Shown here piece by piece: positions 8,153-16,921 of a stretch of DNA of 64,000 nt. Origin of the DNA: Clostridia bacterium (GTDB taxonomy: Bacteria > Bacillota > Clostridia > Oscillospirales > CAG-272). Under the pieces are notes generated by a model. The model was not told the origin of the DNA, ran no database searches, and saw nothing but the letters and a program-made list of their open reading frames with translations. Each line of letters starts with the position of its first letter. The stretch's first letter is position 1. The stretch is from NCBI GenBank assembly GCA_017456905.1, contig JAFTIL010000098.1, positions 1-64,000 on the forward strand. Reading direction: 5' to 3'. Position numbers and translations under genes: made by a program.

Positions 8153-8268
8153 GGCGACCACAGGTCGCCCCTACTGAGATATTGCGGACGATACGAACTC
8201 GTAAGGGAGGGGCAAGCCCCTCCCTTACGAAGTACCATATGAATGGGGGAGGAGCCCCGTGGGGTATA
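8153..8268. repeat. Palindromic intergenic repeats (family A, three short hairpins)
   Basis: Directly after the Sel1-repeat gene. First, GGGCGACC-ACA-GGTCGCCC with CTAC after it (8155-8175). Then a palindrome GTAAGGGAGGGG-CAA-GCCCCTCCCTTAC (about 8202-8230), then a weaker GGGGGAGGAGCCCC unit. The same GGGCGA...TCGCCCCTAC design recurs after purE, purL and the HAD gene. Confidence 0.7.
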
Positions 8269-8317
8269 GAGATACTCCTCACTGTATGATTTTTTCATAA
8301 ATTTCTTTGCTTTTTTT

Positions 8318-8415
8318 AGTTCTTGAAAGAGGTTTAAGGGGGTAAATCATACCAAAGGCATATTTGGCCGAGCTTGCGAGGCGAACTTCTTTCAAGAAGT
8401 TTTCCCCTTGCGTAC
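8318..8415. repeat. Double-hairpin repeat, partial copy (family B)
   Basis: A decayed copy. It contains AGTTCTTGAAAGAGG at the left and the hairpin GAACTTCTTTCAAGAAGTT, then CCCCTTGCGTAC at the right, ending on the trxB stop codon. The GCGTAC end is shared with other copies. Confidence 0.65.
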
Positions 8416-9333
8416 TTATAACCCATCAATATACCGACAAGCGGCTACGGCAGAGACGGCGCCGTCGGCGGTGGCGGTGGTCACCTGACGAACGGCCTTG
8501 CGGCGGCAGTCGCCGGCCACAAAGATACCGGGGGTGGAGGTCATGCAGTCCTCGCCCGAATCTGCGTAGCCCCATTGATCCAGCGCCATGACCGAAGCAA
8601 AAGCTTCGTTTTCGGGGATCAGACCGATGGCTACGAACATACCGTCGATCTCCAGCGTGCGGGTGTTGCCATTGGAGATCTTTTCAATGACGATAGAGGA
8701 CAGTACGGCACCATCGGGAATTTCCTTCACCACGGAGCCTGTGATGATCTCCACGTTTTTGCGGGCGGTGAGGATGTCCTGAAGCTGCTTTTCGCCCGTG
8801 AGGAAGTCCAGATTTTGCACCACGTAGACCTTCTTGCAGGTCTCGGACAGCAGAATGGCCTCCTGAAGAGCGGAGTTGCCGCCGCCGATGAGGGCCACGG
8901 TCTTGTCCATATAGAAGGCACCGTCGCAAACGGCGCAGAAGGAGATGCCGTCACCGATGAATTTCTCCTCGTTGGGCAGACCCAGGTGACGGTGGCGGGC
9001 ACCCGTAGCGATGATGACCGACAAGGCCTCATAGCGGCCTCCGTCCTCGGTGACCACCGTCTTGACACGGCCGTCCTCGCTGATCTCAATGCCTGTGGCG
9101 GTCTCAACCTCAACCTCCGCGCCCTGGCTCAAAGCTTGCTCCACCATGTGGTCAGCAAGCTCGCTGCCGCTGATGCTTTCAAAGCCGGGATAATTTTCCA
9201 CCTTGGGAGAGAAGGTGATCTGGCCGCCAAACACGCCCTTGTCCAAAAGCAGGACGCTCTTGTTGGCTCTTCTTGCATATACGGCCGCCGTCAGCCCCGC
9301 AGGACCCGCGCCAATGATGATGATGTCGTACAT
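8416..9333 (-). CDS. trxB: Thioredoxin reductase
   Basis: A 305-residue NADPH- and FAD-dependent flavoprotein that reduces thioredoxin-type partners. It shows the FAD motif G-A-G-P-A-G at 8-13, the redox pair C133-A-V-C136-D-G, the NADPH motif G-G-G-N-S-A and the late G-D-C-R. The ATG at 9331-9333 is chosen because an AAAGGA site precedes it and M-Y-D-I-I-I-I-G is the usual family start; a longer in-frame extension exists but falls in repeat DNA. It lies downstream of nrdD on the same strand, separated by a repeat, so it could recycle the thioredoxin-like tail of NrdD. Confidence 0.93.
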   Translation of the reverse strand: MYDIIIIGAGPAGLTAAVYARRANKSVLLLDKGVFGGQITFSPKVENYPGFESISGSELADHMVEQALSQGAEVEVETATGIEISEDGRVKTVVTEDGGRYEALSVIIATGARHRHLGLPNEEKFIGDGISFCAVCDGAFYMDKTVALIGGGNSALQEAILLSETCKKVYVVQNLDFLTGEKQLQDILTARKNVEIITGSVVKEIPDGAVLSSIVIEKISNGNTRTLEIDGMFVAIGLIPENEAFASVMALDQWGYADSGEDCMTSTPGIFVAGDCRRKAVRQVTTATADGAVSAVAACRYIDGL

Positions 9334-9350
9334 AATTATCCTTTCTTGTA

Positions 9351-9520
9351 AGAGGAGTACGCAAGGGGAACCGAACTGCAAGCAGTTCATGAAAAAAGTT
9401 CCCCTTGACCCCTCAAAACCTTTTAAAAAATAAAGATCTCGTATTCCATAATCTTTTTAGAGGTTCTGGGAGGGGGGACGGGGGAACCTTCTTTCAAGAA
9501 GGTTCCCCCGTTCGTTCTTA
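9351..9520. repeat. Double-hairpin repeat between nrdD and trxB (family B)
   Basis: Starts GGAGTACGCAAGGGGAAC and ends with the hairpin GGGGGAACCTTC-TTTC-AAGAAGGTTCCCCC (about 9480-9509). The middle contains a degenerate second hairpin (GAACTGCAAGCAGTTC) and A/T-rich DNA, in the same order as the full-length copy at 37643-37833. Being transcribed between two genes, it may shape the mRNA. Confidence 0.75.
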
Positions 9521-9538
9521 TGGATTATCAATTACCGG

Positions 9539-11911
9539 TCAGCAAACAGAATTGATGTATTCCTTCACGCCGGGAACCATACCGTATTTTGTGATCTCGC
9601 CGTTCTTGACAGCCACGAGGGTGGGGGCCTGCTTGATACCGAGGGACTCGGTCAGCTTCACGTTCTCGTGAGCATACAGCTTGGTGTAAGCCACGCCAGC
9701 CTTGGACAGGAGAGACTCAGCGATCTTACAGTTGGGGCAGGTGGCGGAAGCAAAGAGATACACGCCGTCGGTCAGGGCGGGAGTTGCCGTAACAGGAGCA
9801 ACGGCTTCACCCTGAGACTTAGGGCCAACGTGGGTCAGCACAGAAGTGGCGATGTTGTAGGTCTTTCTCTCTTTGTATTCCTGGGACTTACCGTCGTTCC
9901 AGTTCTTGACGGGACGGTAGTAGCCGGTGATACGGCTGTAGACCTCGGCCTCGGCACCGCAGATGGGGCAGTTGAAGTGCTCGCCCGCCAGATAGCCGTG
10001 CTCCTTGCAGACCGAGTAGGTGGGAGACAGGGAGTAGTAGGGCAGACGGTAGTTCTCTGCGATGGAGCGGATGATGCCTGCGGCGGCGCGCCAGTCAGGC
10101 AGCTTCTCACCGAGATATGCGTGGAACACAGTACCCGAGGTGTAGAGGGTCTGGAGCTCGTCCTGAATGTCCAAAGCGGTGAACACGTCCTCGGTGAAGC
10201 CCACGGGCAGGTGAGAGGAGTTGGTGTAGTAGGGAGTCTCTGCGTCGGAAGCGCAGATGATGTCGGGATAGCGCTTGCGGTCGTGCTTGGCCAGGCGATA
10301 GGAGGTGGACTCGGCGGGCGTAGCTTCCAGGTTATAAAGGTCGCCGTACATCTCCTGATAGTCGGAGAGACGCTCTCTCATGTGGTTCAGCACGTTCTTG
10401 GTGAACTCCTGAGTCTCCTTGTGGGTCATGTCTTTGCGGAGCCACTTGGCGTTGAGACCTGCTTCATTCATACCCACGAGACCAATGGTGGAGAAGTGGT
10501 TGGATAAGGTGCCGAGGTAGCGCTTGGTGTAGGGATACAGACCCTCGTCAAGCAGCTTGGTGATGACGTCACGCTTGATCTTGAGGGATCTGGCGGCGAT
10601 GTTCATCATGTGGTCGAGACGGGCGTAGAAGTCAGCCTCGTCCTTGGAGAGATATGCGATTCTGGGCATATTGATGGTGACAACGCCGATAGAACCGGTG
10701 GACTCACCGCTGCCGAAGAAGCCGCCGGACTTCTTGCGAAGCTCACGGAGGTCAAGGCGCAGACGGCAGCACATGGAACGAACGTCGGAGGGCTCCATAT
10801 CGCTGTTGACGTAGTTGGAGAAGTAGGGGGTACCGTACTTGGCGGTCATTTCAAACAGGAGGCGGTTGTTCTCGGTCTCGGACCAGTCGAAGTCACGGGT
10901 GATGGAGTAGGTGGGGATGGGGTACTGGAAGCCGCGGCCGTGAGCGTCGCCGTCGATCATGACCTCGATGAAGGCGCGGTTGACCATGTCCATTTCCTTC
11001 TTGCAATCGCCGTAGGTGAAGTCCATACGCTTGCCGCCTACGATGGCCAGCTCGTCCTTCAAGTCAGCAGGGACGGTCCAGTCAAGGGTGACGTTGGAGA
11101 AGGGAGCCTGGGTGCCCCAACGGGAGGGGGTGTTCACGCCGTAGATAAAGGACTCGATGCACTTCTTCACCTGGTCGTAGGAGAGATTATCGGCTCTGAC
11201 GAAAGGAGCCAGGTAGGTGTCAAAGGAGGAGAATGCCTGCGCGCCTGCCCACTCGTTCTGCATGATACCCAGGAAGTTGACCATCTGGTTGCAGAGGGTG
11301 GCGAGGTGCTTTGCGGGAGCGGAGGTGATCTTGCCGGGGATACCGCCGAGACCCTCCTCGATGAGCTGCTTCAGAGACCAACCTGCACAGTAGCCCGTCA
11401 GCATAGACAGGTCGTGGAGGTGGATATCAGCGTTCTGGTGTGCCTTGGCGATCTCGTCGTCATAGATTTCGGAGAGCCAGTAGTTGGCGGTGATGGCGCC
11501 CGAGTTGGAGAGGATCAGGCCGCCCACGGAGTAGGTAACGGTGGAGTTCTCCTTAACGCGCCAGTCAAGGTTCTTGACGTACTTGTCCACGATCTCCTTA
11601 TAATCAAGGAAGGTGGACTGCATATTACGCAGCTTTTCTCTCTGTCTTCTGTAAAGGATGTAAGCCTTGGCAACGTCGGCGTAGCCTGCCTGGACCAGCA
11701 CGGTCTCGGCGCTGTCCTGAATGTCCTCCACGGAAATGAGACCGTCCACGATCTTGGATTCGAAATCAGAGGTGACCTTGAGAGCGAGGAAATCGATGAC
11801 GTTGTCATTGTACTGACGTTCGCAAGCATCAAAGGCCTGCTTCACGGCGTTCGAGATCTTGACAATGTTAAAATCGGCAATGCTGCCGTCTCTTTTTTGT
11901 ACTCTGTACAT
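9539..11911 (-). CDS. nrdD: Anaerobic ribonucleoside-triphosphate reductase with fused thioredoxin-like domain
   Basis: The 790-residue class III reductase makes deoxynucleotides without oxygen, using a glycyl radical. An ATP-cone covers about residues 1-95 (M-Y-R-V-Q-K-R-D-G). Near the end of the catalytic part lies a Cys/His metal-binding stretch (C635, C648, C651), followed by R-I-T-G-Y-Y-R-P with G663 as the likely radical site. Beyond this, residues about 713-790 form an extra thioredoxin/glutaredoxin-like domain with redox motif C725-P-N-C728 and cis-Pro motif Q-A-P-T. This tail could deliver the electrons in cis. The ribosome binding site GGAGAG precedes ATG 11911. It lies downstream of nrdG. 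Confidence 0.95.
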   Translation of the reverse strand: MYRVQKRDGSIADFNIVKISNAVKQAFDACERQYNDNVIDFLALKVTSDFESKIVDGLISVEDIQDSAETVLVQAGYADVAKAYILYRRQREKLRNMQSTFLDYKEIVDKYVKNLDWRVKENSTVTYSVGGLILSNSGAITANYWLSEIYDDEIAKAHQNADIHLHDLSMLTGYCAGWSLKQLIEEGLGGIPGKITSAPAKHLATLCNQMVNFLGIMQNEWAGAQAFSSFDTYLAPFVRADNLSYDQVKKCIESFIYGVNTPSRWGTQAPFSNVTLDWTVPADLKDELAIVGGKRMDFTYGDCKKEMDMVNRAFIEVMIDGDAHGRGFQYPIPTYSITRDFDWSETENNRLLFEMTAKYGTPYFSNYVNSDMEPSDVRSMCCRLRLDLRELRKKSGGFFGSGESTGSIGVVTINMPRIAYLSKDEADFYARLDHMMNIAARSLKIKRDVITKLLDEGLYPYTKRYLGTLSNHFSTIGLVGMNEAGLNAKWLRKDMTHKETQEFTKNVLNHMRERLSDYQEMYGDLYNLEATPAESTSYRLAKHDRKRYPDIICASDAETPYYTNSSHLPVGFTEDVFTALDIQDELQTLYTSGTVFHAYLGEKLPDWRAAAGIIRSIAENYRLPYYSLSPTYSVCKEHGYLAGEHFNCPICGAEAEVYSRITGYYRPVKNWNDGKSQEYKERKTYNIATSVLTHVGPKSQGEAVAPVTATPALTDGVYLFASATCPNCKIAESLLSKAGVAYTKLYAHENVKLTESLGIKQAPTLVAVKNGEITKYGMVPGVKEYINSVC

Positions 11912-11953
11912 GATGTCTCTCCTTCAAATTTATAATGTAGTATGGGATGGAGC

Positions 11954-12634
11954 TCACCCGCGCAGGGCGGCTCGAGGGGTATGGTTGCGGACGACTGACA
12001 GGATTGTTTGCATCTCCTCGTGGGAAAAAGCACAGCAGTCCGTGCCAAGCAGATTGCCCGAATCCACGAATTTTTGGATGAAGTAGGCCTCGTCGCCAAG
12101 GTAGGCGGCAATGGTCTCAAAATCCCCGATCTCGTGGATGCCCTTGACCGCGGTGGTGCGGAATTCGTAGGGAAGCCCGCTCTCTCGCAAGAGACGGATG
12201 CTTTCCTCAAAGGGGGCAAAATCAAGGTCACAGCCCGTGGCCTTGGGATAGGCGTTGGGCGCGTGCTTTATGTCCATAGCCACGTAGTCCACGCATTTTG
12301 TGGACAGGGCGCGGGCAAGCTGGCGGGGCAGGGAGCCGTTGGTGTCGAGCTTGACGGCGTAGCCCAAGGCTTTCACCTCGCGGAGCAGATCGGGCAGGTC
12401 GGGATGGAGCAAAGGCTCACCTCCCGTGATACAGACACCCTGCAGGATGCTCCGCCGCTTGGCCAGATAGTCCATCACCTCATCGTAGGCGTTTGCCTCG
12501 ACGTTGGGGGTGCGGACCAGTCCTGCGTTGTGGCAGAAGGGACAACGGAGATTACATCCGCCCAGAAAAACAGTACAGGCAACGCGTCCCGGAAAATCCA
12601 GAAGCGTGACCTTTTGATACCCTTGAATATTCAT
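11954..12634 (-). CDS. nrdG: Anaerobic ribonucleotide reductase activase (radical SAM)
   Basis: 226 residues. The radical SAM motif C27-N-L-R-C31-P-F-C34 binds the 4Fe-4S cluster that cleaves SAM to set the glycyl radical on NrdD. T-G-G-E-P follows as the SAM-contacting motif. First gene of nrdG-nrdD-trxB, 42 bases before nrdD. The ATG at 12634 is the family start (M-N-I-Q-G-Y), although the GGAG site is unusually far (about 14 bases), which may lower translation. A consensus promoter and two NrdR boxes lie upstream. Confidence 0.93.
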   Translation of the reverse strand: MNIQGYQKVTLLDFPGRVACTVFLGGCNLRCPFCHNAGLVRTPNVEANAYDEVMDYLAKRRSILQGVCITGGEPLLHPDLPDLLREVKALGYAVKLDTNGSLPRQLARALSTKCVDYVAMDIKHAPNAYPKATGCDLDFAPFEESIRLLRESGLPYEFRTTAVKGIHEIGDFETIAAYLGDEAYFIQKFVDSGNLLGTDCCAFSHEEMQTILSVVRNHTPRAALRG

Positions 12635-12675
12635 AGGTCGGCATTTGTCTCCTTTTGCTGAAAGTCGGTGACGCT

Positions 12676-12704
12676 ATTATAGCATATCTTGGGGCTCCTG
12701 TCAA
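12676..12704 (-). promoter_or_regulatory. Promoter of nrdG-nrdD
   Basis: Minus strand TTGACA (12699-12704), 17 bases, TATAAT (12676-12681), 42 bases upstream of the nrdG start. Confidence 0.85.
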
Positions 12705-12711
12705 TACCTTG

Positions 12712-12758
12712 ACACAAGATATTGTGTTAATAATCCATGAATTTACAATATGTTGATC
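12712..12758. promoter_or_regulatory. Pair of NrdR boxes
   Basis: ACACAAGATATTGTGT (12712-12727) differs by one base from the NrdR consensus acaCwAtATaTwGtgt. A second, weaker box has core CAATATGTTG (12746-12755). The two cores are 31 bp apart, three helical turns, the classic NrdR arrangement. They lie just upstream of the nrdG -35, so the dATP/ATP-sensing repressor NrdR should control the operon. Confidence 0.8.
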
Positions 12759-12931
12759 TTCGGCCGCGTTTTAGCCAACTAAAGGGTCGCCTTGCTTTTT
12801 TGTCGGAAAGTTTGGGATATTAACAAAAAGTTCAAACATAATGGGTGGAAATATGATATAATAAATTCGGTATTTTTTGGTGCGGGGCACGCACCGCGTT
12901 TCTATCATTTAATAATGGAGGTAGCATTGCT

Positions 12932-14404
12932 ATGGCAGAACTTAAAATGTTGGCGATCGACCTGGGCGCATCCAGCGGACGAGGCATCGTCGGTACCTTT
13001 GACGGAGAAAAGCTCACCCTGCGTGAGAATCATCGTTTCTCCAACGATCCCATGTTTGTGAACGGCCGCTTCACTTGGGACATCCTTCGCATTTACTTTG
13101 AGATCAAGAACTCTATCACCAAGACGGTGATCGACGGTGACAACGTCACCTCCATGGGTATCGACACCTGGGGCGTCGACTACGGTCTTATCGACAAGAA
13201 TGGCCGCCTCATGGCTAACCCCACTCACTACCGCGACACCCGCACCGTAGGCATCACCGACTACATGGAGCCCATGGTCTCCGCCAAGGAGGTCTATGAC
13301 GTGACGGGTATCCAGGCCATTGATTTCAACACCCTCAACCAGTTGGCCGCCGAGATGCGTGACGATGCTGACGCTCTGAACAGAGCAGAGAAGCTCCTCT
13401 TCATTCCCGACCTGCTCAACTATTTCCTGACGGGCAAGATGGCCACCGAGTATACCATCGCCTCCACGGGTATGCTCCTTGATGCCGCCAAGCGCGATTT
13501 TGCATACCAGCTCACTGATAAGCTGGGCGTCAAGCGCAGCCTGTTCCCCGAGATCGTTCAGCCCGGCTACAATCTGGGCGGTCTGCTCCCCTCCATCACC
13601 GACGAGGTGGGCAAGAACAATATCAACGTCTACACCGTGGCTTCCCACGATACCGCTTCTGCCGTCATGGCCGTTCCTTCCCAGGCCGATGACTTTATCT
13701 ACATCAGCTCGGGCACCTGGTCCCTGATGGGTATGGAGCTGCCCCAGCCCCTCATCAATGACGCTACCCGTGCCGCCAACTTCACCAACGAGGGCGGTAT
13801 CAACGGTACCATCCGCTTCCTGAAGAACATCATGGGCCTCTGGATCATCCAGGAGTCCCGCCGTCAGTGGAAGCGCGAGGGTAAGGACTATAGCTTCGCT
13901 CAGATGGAAGCTTGGGCTAAGGAAGCCGCACCCTTCCAGTCTCTCATCAATCCCGACGACGCATCCTTCAACACCCCCGGCAATATGCCCGAGAAGATCC
14001 GCGAGTTCTGCCGCAAGACGGGTCAGCATGTGCCCGAGACTGTGGGTGAGGTCGTCCGTTGCATCTACGAATCCCTGGCTCTCAAGTATCGCTACACCGT
14101 TGAAAACATCCAGACCCTCCGCAATAAGAAGGCTTCTGTCATCAACGTGGTGGGCGGCGGTACCAAGGACCACTTCCTGTCTCAGATGACCGCTGATGCT
14201 TGCGGTCTTGAGGTCTGCGCAGGCCCCGAGGAGGCTACCTCCATCGGTAACCTTCTGGCCCAGATGATGGCTGTGGGCGCCATCAAGGATCTCTCCGAAG
14301 CACGTCAGGTCGTTGCTAACTCCTTTGAGGTCAAGCACTATACTCCCTGCGCTTACAGAGCTGCATGGGATGAGGCTTACGACCGCTTCTGCAAGCTCCA
14401 GTAA
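12932..14404 (+). CDS. rhaB: Rhamnulokinase
   Basis: A 490-residue FGGY-family sugar kinase that phosphorylates L-rhamnulose with ATP. The N-terminal nucleotide motif is D-L-G-A-S-S-G-R; other family motifs are I-D-T-W-G-V-D-Y, A-S-H-D-T-A-S-A and the C-terminal V-V-G-G-G-T-K-D. These fit RhaB better than xylulo- or glycerol kinases. The site AATGGAGG precedes ATG 12932. A TATAAT at 12857-12862 is the likely -10, with no good -35. No other rhamnose genes are in view. The next gene, prs, follows after 91 bases on the same strand. Confidence 0.88.
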   Translation: MAELKMLAIDLGASSGRGIVGTFDGEKLTLRENHRFSNDPMFVNGRFTWDILRIYFEIKNSITKTVIDGDNVTSMGIDTWGVDYGLIDKNGRLMANPTHYRDTRTVGITDYMEPMVSAKEVYDVTGIQAIDFNTLNQLAAEMRDDADALNRAEKLLFIPDLLNYFLTGKMATEYTIASTGMLLDAAKRDFAYQLTDKLGVKRSLFPEIVQPGYNLGGLLPSITDEVGKNNINVYTVASHDTASAVMAVPSQADDFIYISSGTWSLMGMELPQPLINDATRAANFTNEGGINGTIRFLKNIMGLWIIQESRRQWKREGKDYSFAQMEAWAKEAAPFQSLINPDDASFNTPGNMPEKIREFCRKTGQHVPETVGEVVRCIYESLALKYRYTVENIQTLRNKKASVINVVGGGTKDHFLSQMTADACGLEVCAGPEEATSIGNLLAQMMAVGAIKDLSEARQVVANSFEVKHYTPCAYRAAWDEAYDRFCKLQ

Positions 14405-14495
14405 TCCAAGATCTTACTGACGATAACATCAAGGAAAAACGTACCCCACAGAGCGGGTATGCCGAAAACACAAGAGACAGAAAGGGAATTGCACT

Positions 14496-15650
14496 ATGAA
14501 AGAGTCTTTGTACGGGGAACTTACAGTCATTGGTATGAAGGGCTGCGAGAAATTTGCAGACCGCGTTGATTATTATTTGAAGGAATGGCGCCGCCACGGC
14601 GGTGAAGCCACCTACCTCGCCCACGTGGATTGCCCCCGCTTCGGTTCGGGCGAGGGCAAAGCCATGATCAAGGAATCCATGCGCGGACAGGACGTTTACA
14701 TTATCTGCGATATGTTCAACTACGGTGTGACCTATAAGCTGCACAACATGGTCGTTCCCATGAGTCCCGATGACCATTATGCAGACCTCAAGCGCATCAT
14801 TGCCGCCATCGGCGGTAAGGCACGCAGGATCACCGTGATCATGCCCATGCTGTACGAAGGCCGTCAGCATAAGCGCACTGCCCGCGAGTCTCTGGACTGC
14901 GCCATGATGCTCCAGGAGCTTGTGAACATCGGCGTTTCCAATATTATTACCTTTGACGCTCACGATCCCCGTGTGGCCAACGCTATCCCTTTGTCGGGCT
15001 TTGACAACGTCATGCCTAACTACCAAATGATCAAAGCCTTGATCCGTGCCGTTCCCGACGTGGTCATCGAGCCTACCCATACCGTGATGATCTCTCCTGA
15101 CGAGGGAGCCATGAGCCGTTGTATCAACTACTCTTCCTCTCTCGGTCTGGATATCGGTATGTTCTATAAGCGCCGCGACTACTCCACCATCGTCAACGGT
15201 AAGAACCCCATCCTGGAGCATAAGTATCTCGGCCAGGAGCTGGAGGGCAAGGACGTCATCATCGTGGATGACATGATCTCCTCGGGTGGCTCTCTCCTGG
15301 ACGTAGCTACCCAGCTCAAGCAGGTCTATGGTTGTAAGCGCGTTTTCAACTTCGCCACCTTCGGTCTGTTTACCGACGGCTTCAAGGAATTCGACGAGGC
15401 CTATGAAAAGGGCATCATCGACAAGATCCTGACCACCAACTTGGTATACCGCAAGCCCGAGATCTACACGAAGCCCTGGTACGTGGAGGTCAATATGTGC
15501 AAGTACGTTTCCTACATTATTGATACCCTCAACCACGATAACACCATCAGCGAGCTTCTCAAGCCCGACAAGCGTATCGCCGCTCTGCTTGAAAAGCATA
15601 AGGCTGATCTGGCCGAGCAGGGTCAGATGGCCATCAAGTTTGATAGCTGA
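14496..15650 (+). CDS. prs: Ribose-phosphate pyrophosphokinase
   Basis: 384 residues. Makes PRPP, the shared precursor of purines, pyrimidines, His and NAD, which fits the nucleotide theme of the window. The PRPP-binding loop V-I-I-V-D-D-M-I-S-S-G-G-S is clear, as are F-D-A-H-D-P and G-R-Q-H-K-R-T-A-R-E-S. It is longer than the usual form of about 315 residues, with inserts and a C-terminal extension (from about residue 300), as in a variant class I associate with Clostridia and Bacteroidetes. The site AGAAAGGG precedes ATG 14496. A strong hairpin follows the stop. Confidence 0.9.
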   Translation: MKESLYGELTVIGMKGCEKFADRVDYYLKEWRRHGGEATYLAHVDCPRFGSGEGKAMIKESMRGQDVYIICDMFNYGVTYKLHNMVVPMSPDDHYADLKRIIAAIGGKARRITVIMPMLYEGRQHKRTARESLDCAMMLQELVNIGVSNIITFDAHDPRVANAIPLSGFDNVMPNYQMIKALIRAVPDVVIEPTHTVMISPDEGAMSRCINYSSSLGLDIGMFYKRRDYSTIVNGKNPILEHKYLGQELEGKDVIIVDDMISSGGSLLDVATQLKQVYGCKRVFNFATFGLFTDGFKEFDEAYEKGIIDKILTTNLVYRKPEIYTKPWYVEVNMCKYVSYIIDTLNHDNTISELLKPDKRIAALLEKHKADLAEQGQMAIKFDS

Positions 15651-15660
15651 TCAAAAACAC

Positions 15661-15700
15661 AAAAGCAGCACGATCATTTGATCGTGCTGCTTTTGCTTTT
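15661..15700. terminator. Bidirectional terminator between prs and argF
   Basis: A 15-bp stem, AAAAGCAGCACGATC (15661-15675) with its complement at 15680-15694, A-rich on the left and T-rich on the right. It can stop prs transcripts on the plus strand and argF transcripts on the minus strand. Confidence 0.88.
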
Positions 15701-15709
15701 TAGTCAAAA

Positions 15710-16708
15710 TTACAGTCCCTCAACCAGAGTCGCCGCCATGACAGCCTTGATGGTGTGCATACGGTTCTCAGCTTCGTCAAAGACGATGGAGGCGGGGGAC
15801 TCAAAGACCTCGTCGGTGACCTCCATGCAGTCAATGCCGAACTTGTCGTGGATTTCCTTGCCAATGGTGGTGTTTAGGTCGTGGAAGGCGGGCAGGCAGT
15901 GCATGAAGACACACTGCTCACCTGCATTTTGCATCAGCTCAGAGGTGACGCGGTAGGGGGTCAGATCATTGATGCGTTCCTCCCATACCTCGGCAGGTTC
16001 GCCCATGGATACCCACACATCGGTGTAGATAACGTGGGCACCCTTGGTGGCGGTCATGGGATCCTCAATGAACTCAAGGACAGCTCCCGTCTCGGCGGCG
16101 ATGGTTTGACACTCTGCTACCAGCTCGGCGTTAGGGAAATACTTGGCAGGGGCACAGGCCACGAAGTGCATACCCATCTTGGCACAGCCAACCATAAGGG
16201 AGTTGCCCATGTTATAGCGGGCGTCGCCCATATAGACCAGCTTGATGCCCTTGAGACTGCCAAACTGCTCCTTGATGGTGAGGAAATCTGCTAAGATCTG
16301 GGTGGGATGGAACTCGTTGGTCAACCCGTTCCACACGGGAACGCCTGCAAACTTGGCCAGCTCCTCCACGATGGCCTGACCGTAACCGCGGTACTCGATG
16401 CCGTCGTACATACGGCCCAGTACGCGGGCGGTGTCGGCGATGCTCTCTTTCTTGCCGATCTGAGAACCGGTGGGATCCAGATAGGTAGGGTGCATACCGA
16501 GATCGGCGGCGGCCACCTCAAAGGCGCAACGGGTGCGGGTGGAGGTCTTTTCAAAAATGAGGGCGACACTCTTGCCCTCGCACATACGGTGGGGGATACC
16601 CGCCTTTTTCTTGAGTTTCAGGTCAGCGGCGAGATTCAAAAGACCGCCGATCTGCTCGGGGGTCAGGTCAAGGAGCTTTAAGAAGTGTTGATTATACAGG
16701 GAAATCAT
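15710..16708 (-). CDS. argF: Ornithine carbamoyltransferase
   Basis: 332 residues. Joins carbamoyl phosphate and ornithine to citrulline in arginine synthesis. The carbamoyl-phosphate loop S-T-R-T-R, the motif H-P-T-Q and the ornithine-side motif H-C-L-P are present. The start at 16706-16708 is chosen because CGGAGG lies 10 bases upstream and the protein then begins [10 protein letters not shown], as usual; an upstream in-frame extension has no such site. It is a lone arginine gene here with its own promoter and likely ArgR sites. Confidence 0.93.
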   Translation of the reverse strand: MISLYNQHFLKLLDLTPEQIGGLLNLAADLKLKKKAGIPHRMCEGKSVALIFEKTSTRTRCAFEVAAADLGMHPTYLDPTGSQIGKKESIADTARVLGRMYDGIEYRGYGQAIVEELAKFAGVPVWNGLTNEFHPTQILADFLTIKEQFGSLKGIKLVYMGDARYNMGNSLMVGCAKMGMHFVACAPAKYFPNAELVAECQTIAAETGAVLEFIEDPMTATKGAHVIYTDVWVSMGEPAEVWEERINDLTPYRVTSELMQNAGEQCVFMHCLPAFHDLNTTIGKEIHDKFGIDCMEVTDEVFESPASIVFDEAENRMHTIKAVMAATLVEGL

Positions 16709-16727
16709 GAATATATACCTCCGAAAA

Positions 16728-16793
16728 CGAATAAATATGCAGTCAATGGAAAACAGATGCAAGTATTATACAATATTTATTCGGATTTGTCAA
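16728..16793 (-). promoter_or_regulatory. argF promoter with two ARG-box-like sites
   Basis: Minus strand TTGACA (16788-16793), 17 bases, TATAAT (16765-16770). Two sites resemble the ArgR palindrome TGAATwwwwATTCA. TGCATATTTATTCG (16728-16741) lies in the leader (12 of 14). A poorer one (16770-16783) lies in the promoter spacer. They are 42 bp apart, about four helical turns. ArgR repression is an inference. Confidence 0.6.
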
Positions 16794-16921
16794 GAGGGAA
16801 GATTGTTACTGAATGGAAACTGTAATTTTGAAAAATCTTGTAGGGAAACATCCCAACCCCTTTAACAATTTCGGAGAAATTGGCTACGCACCGATAGTGC
16901 TGAATACAAAATTTATAAGTT

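Noticed and set aside
8141..8415. Small protein genes in the gap between the Sel1-repeat gene and trxB
   Set aside because: The open frames run through palindromic repeat DNA and lack start signals.
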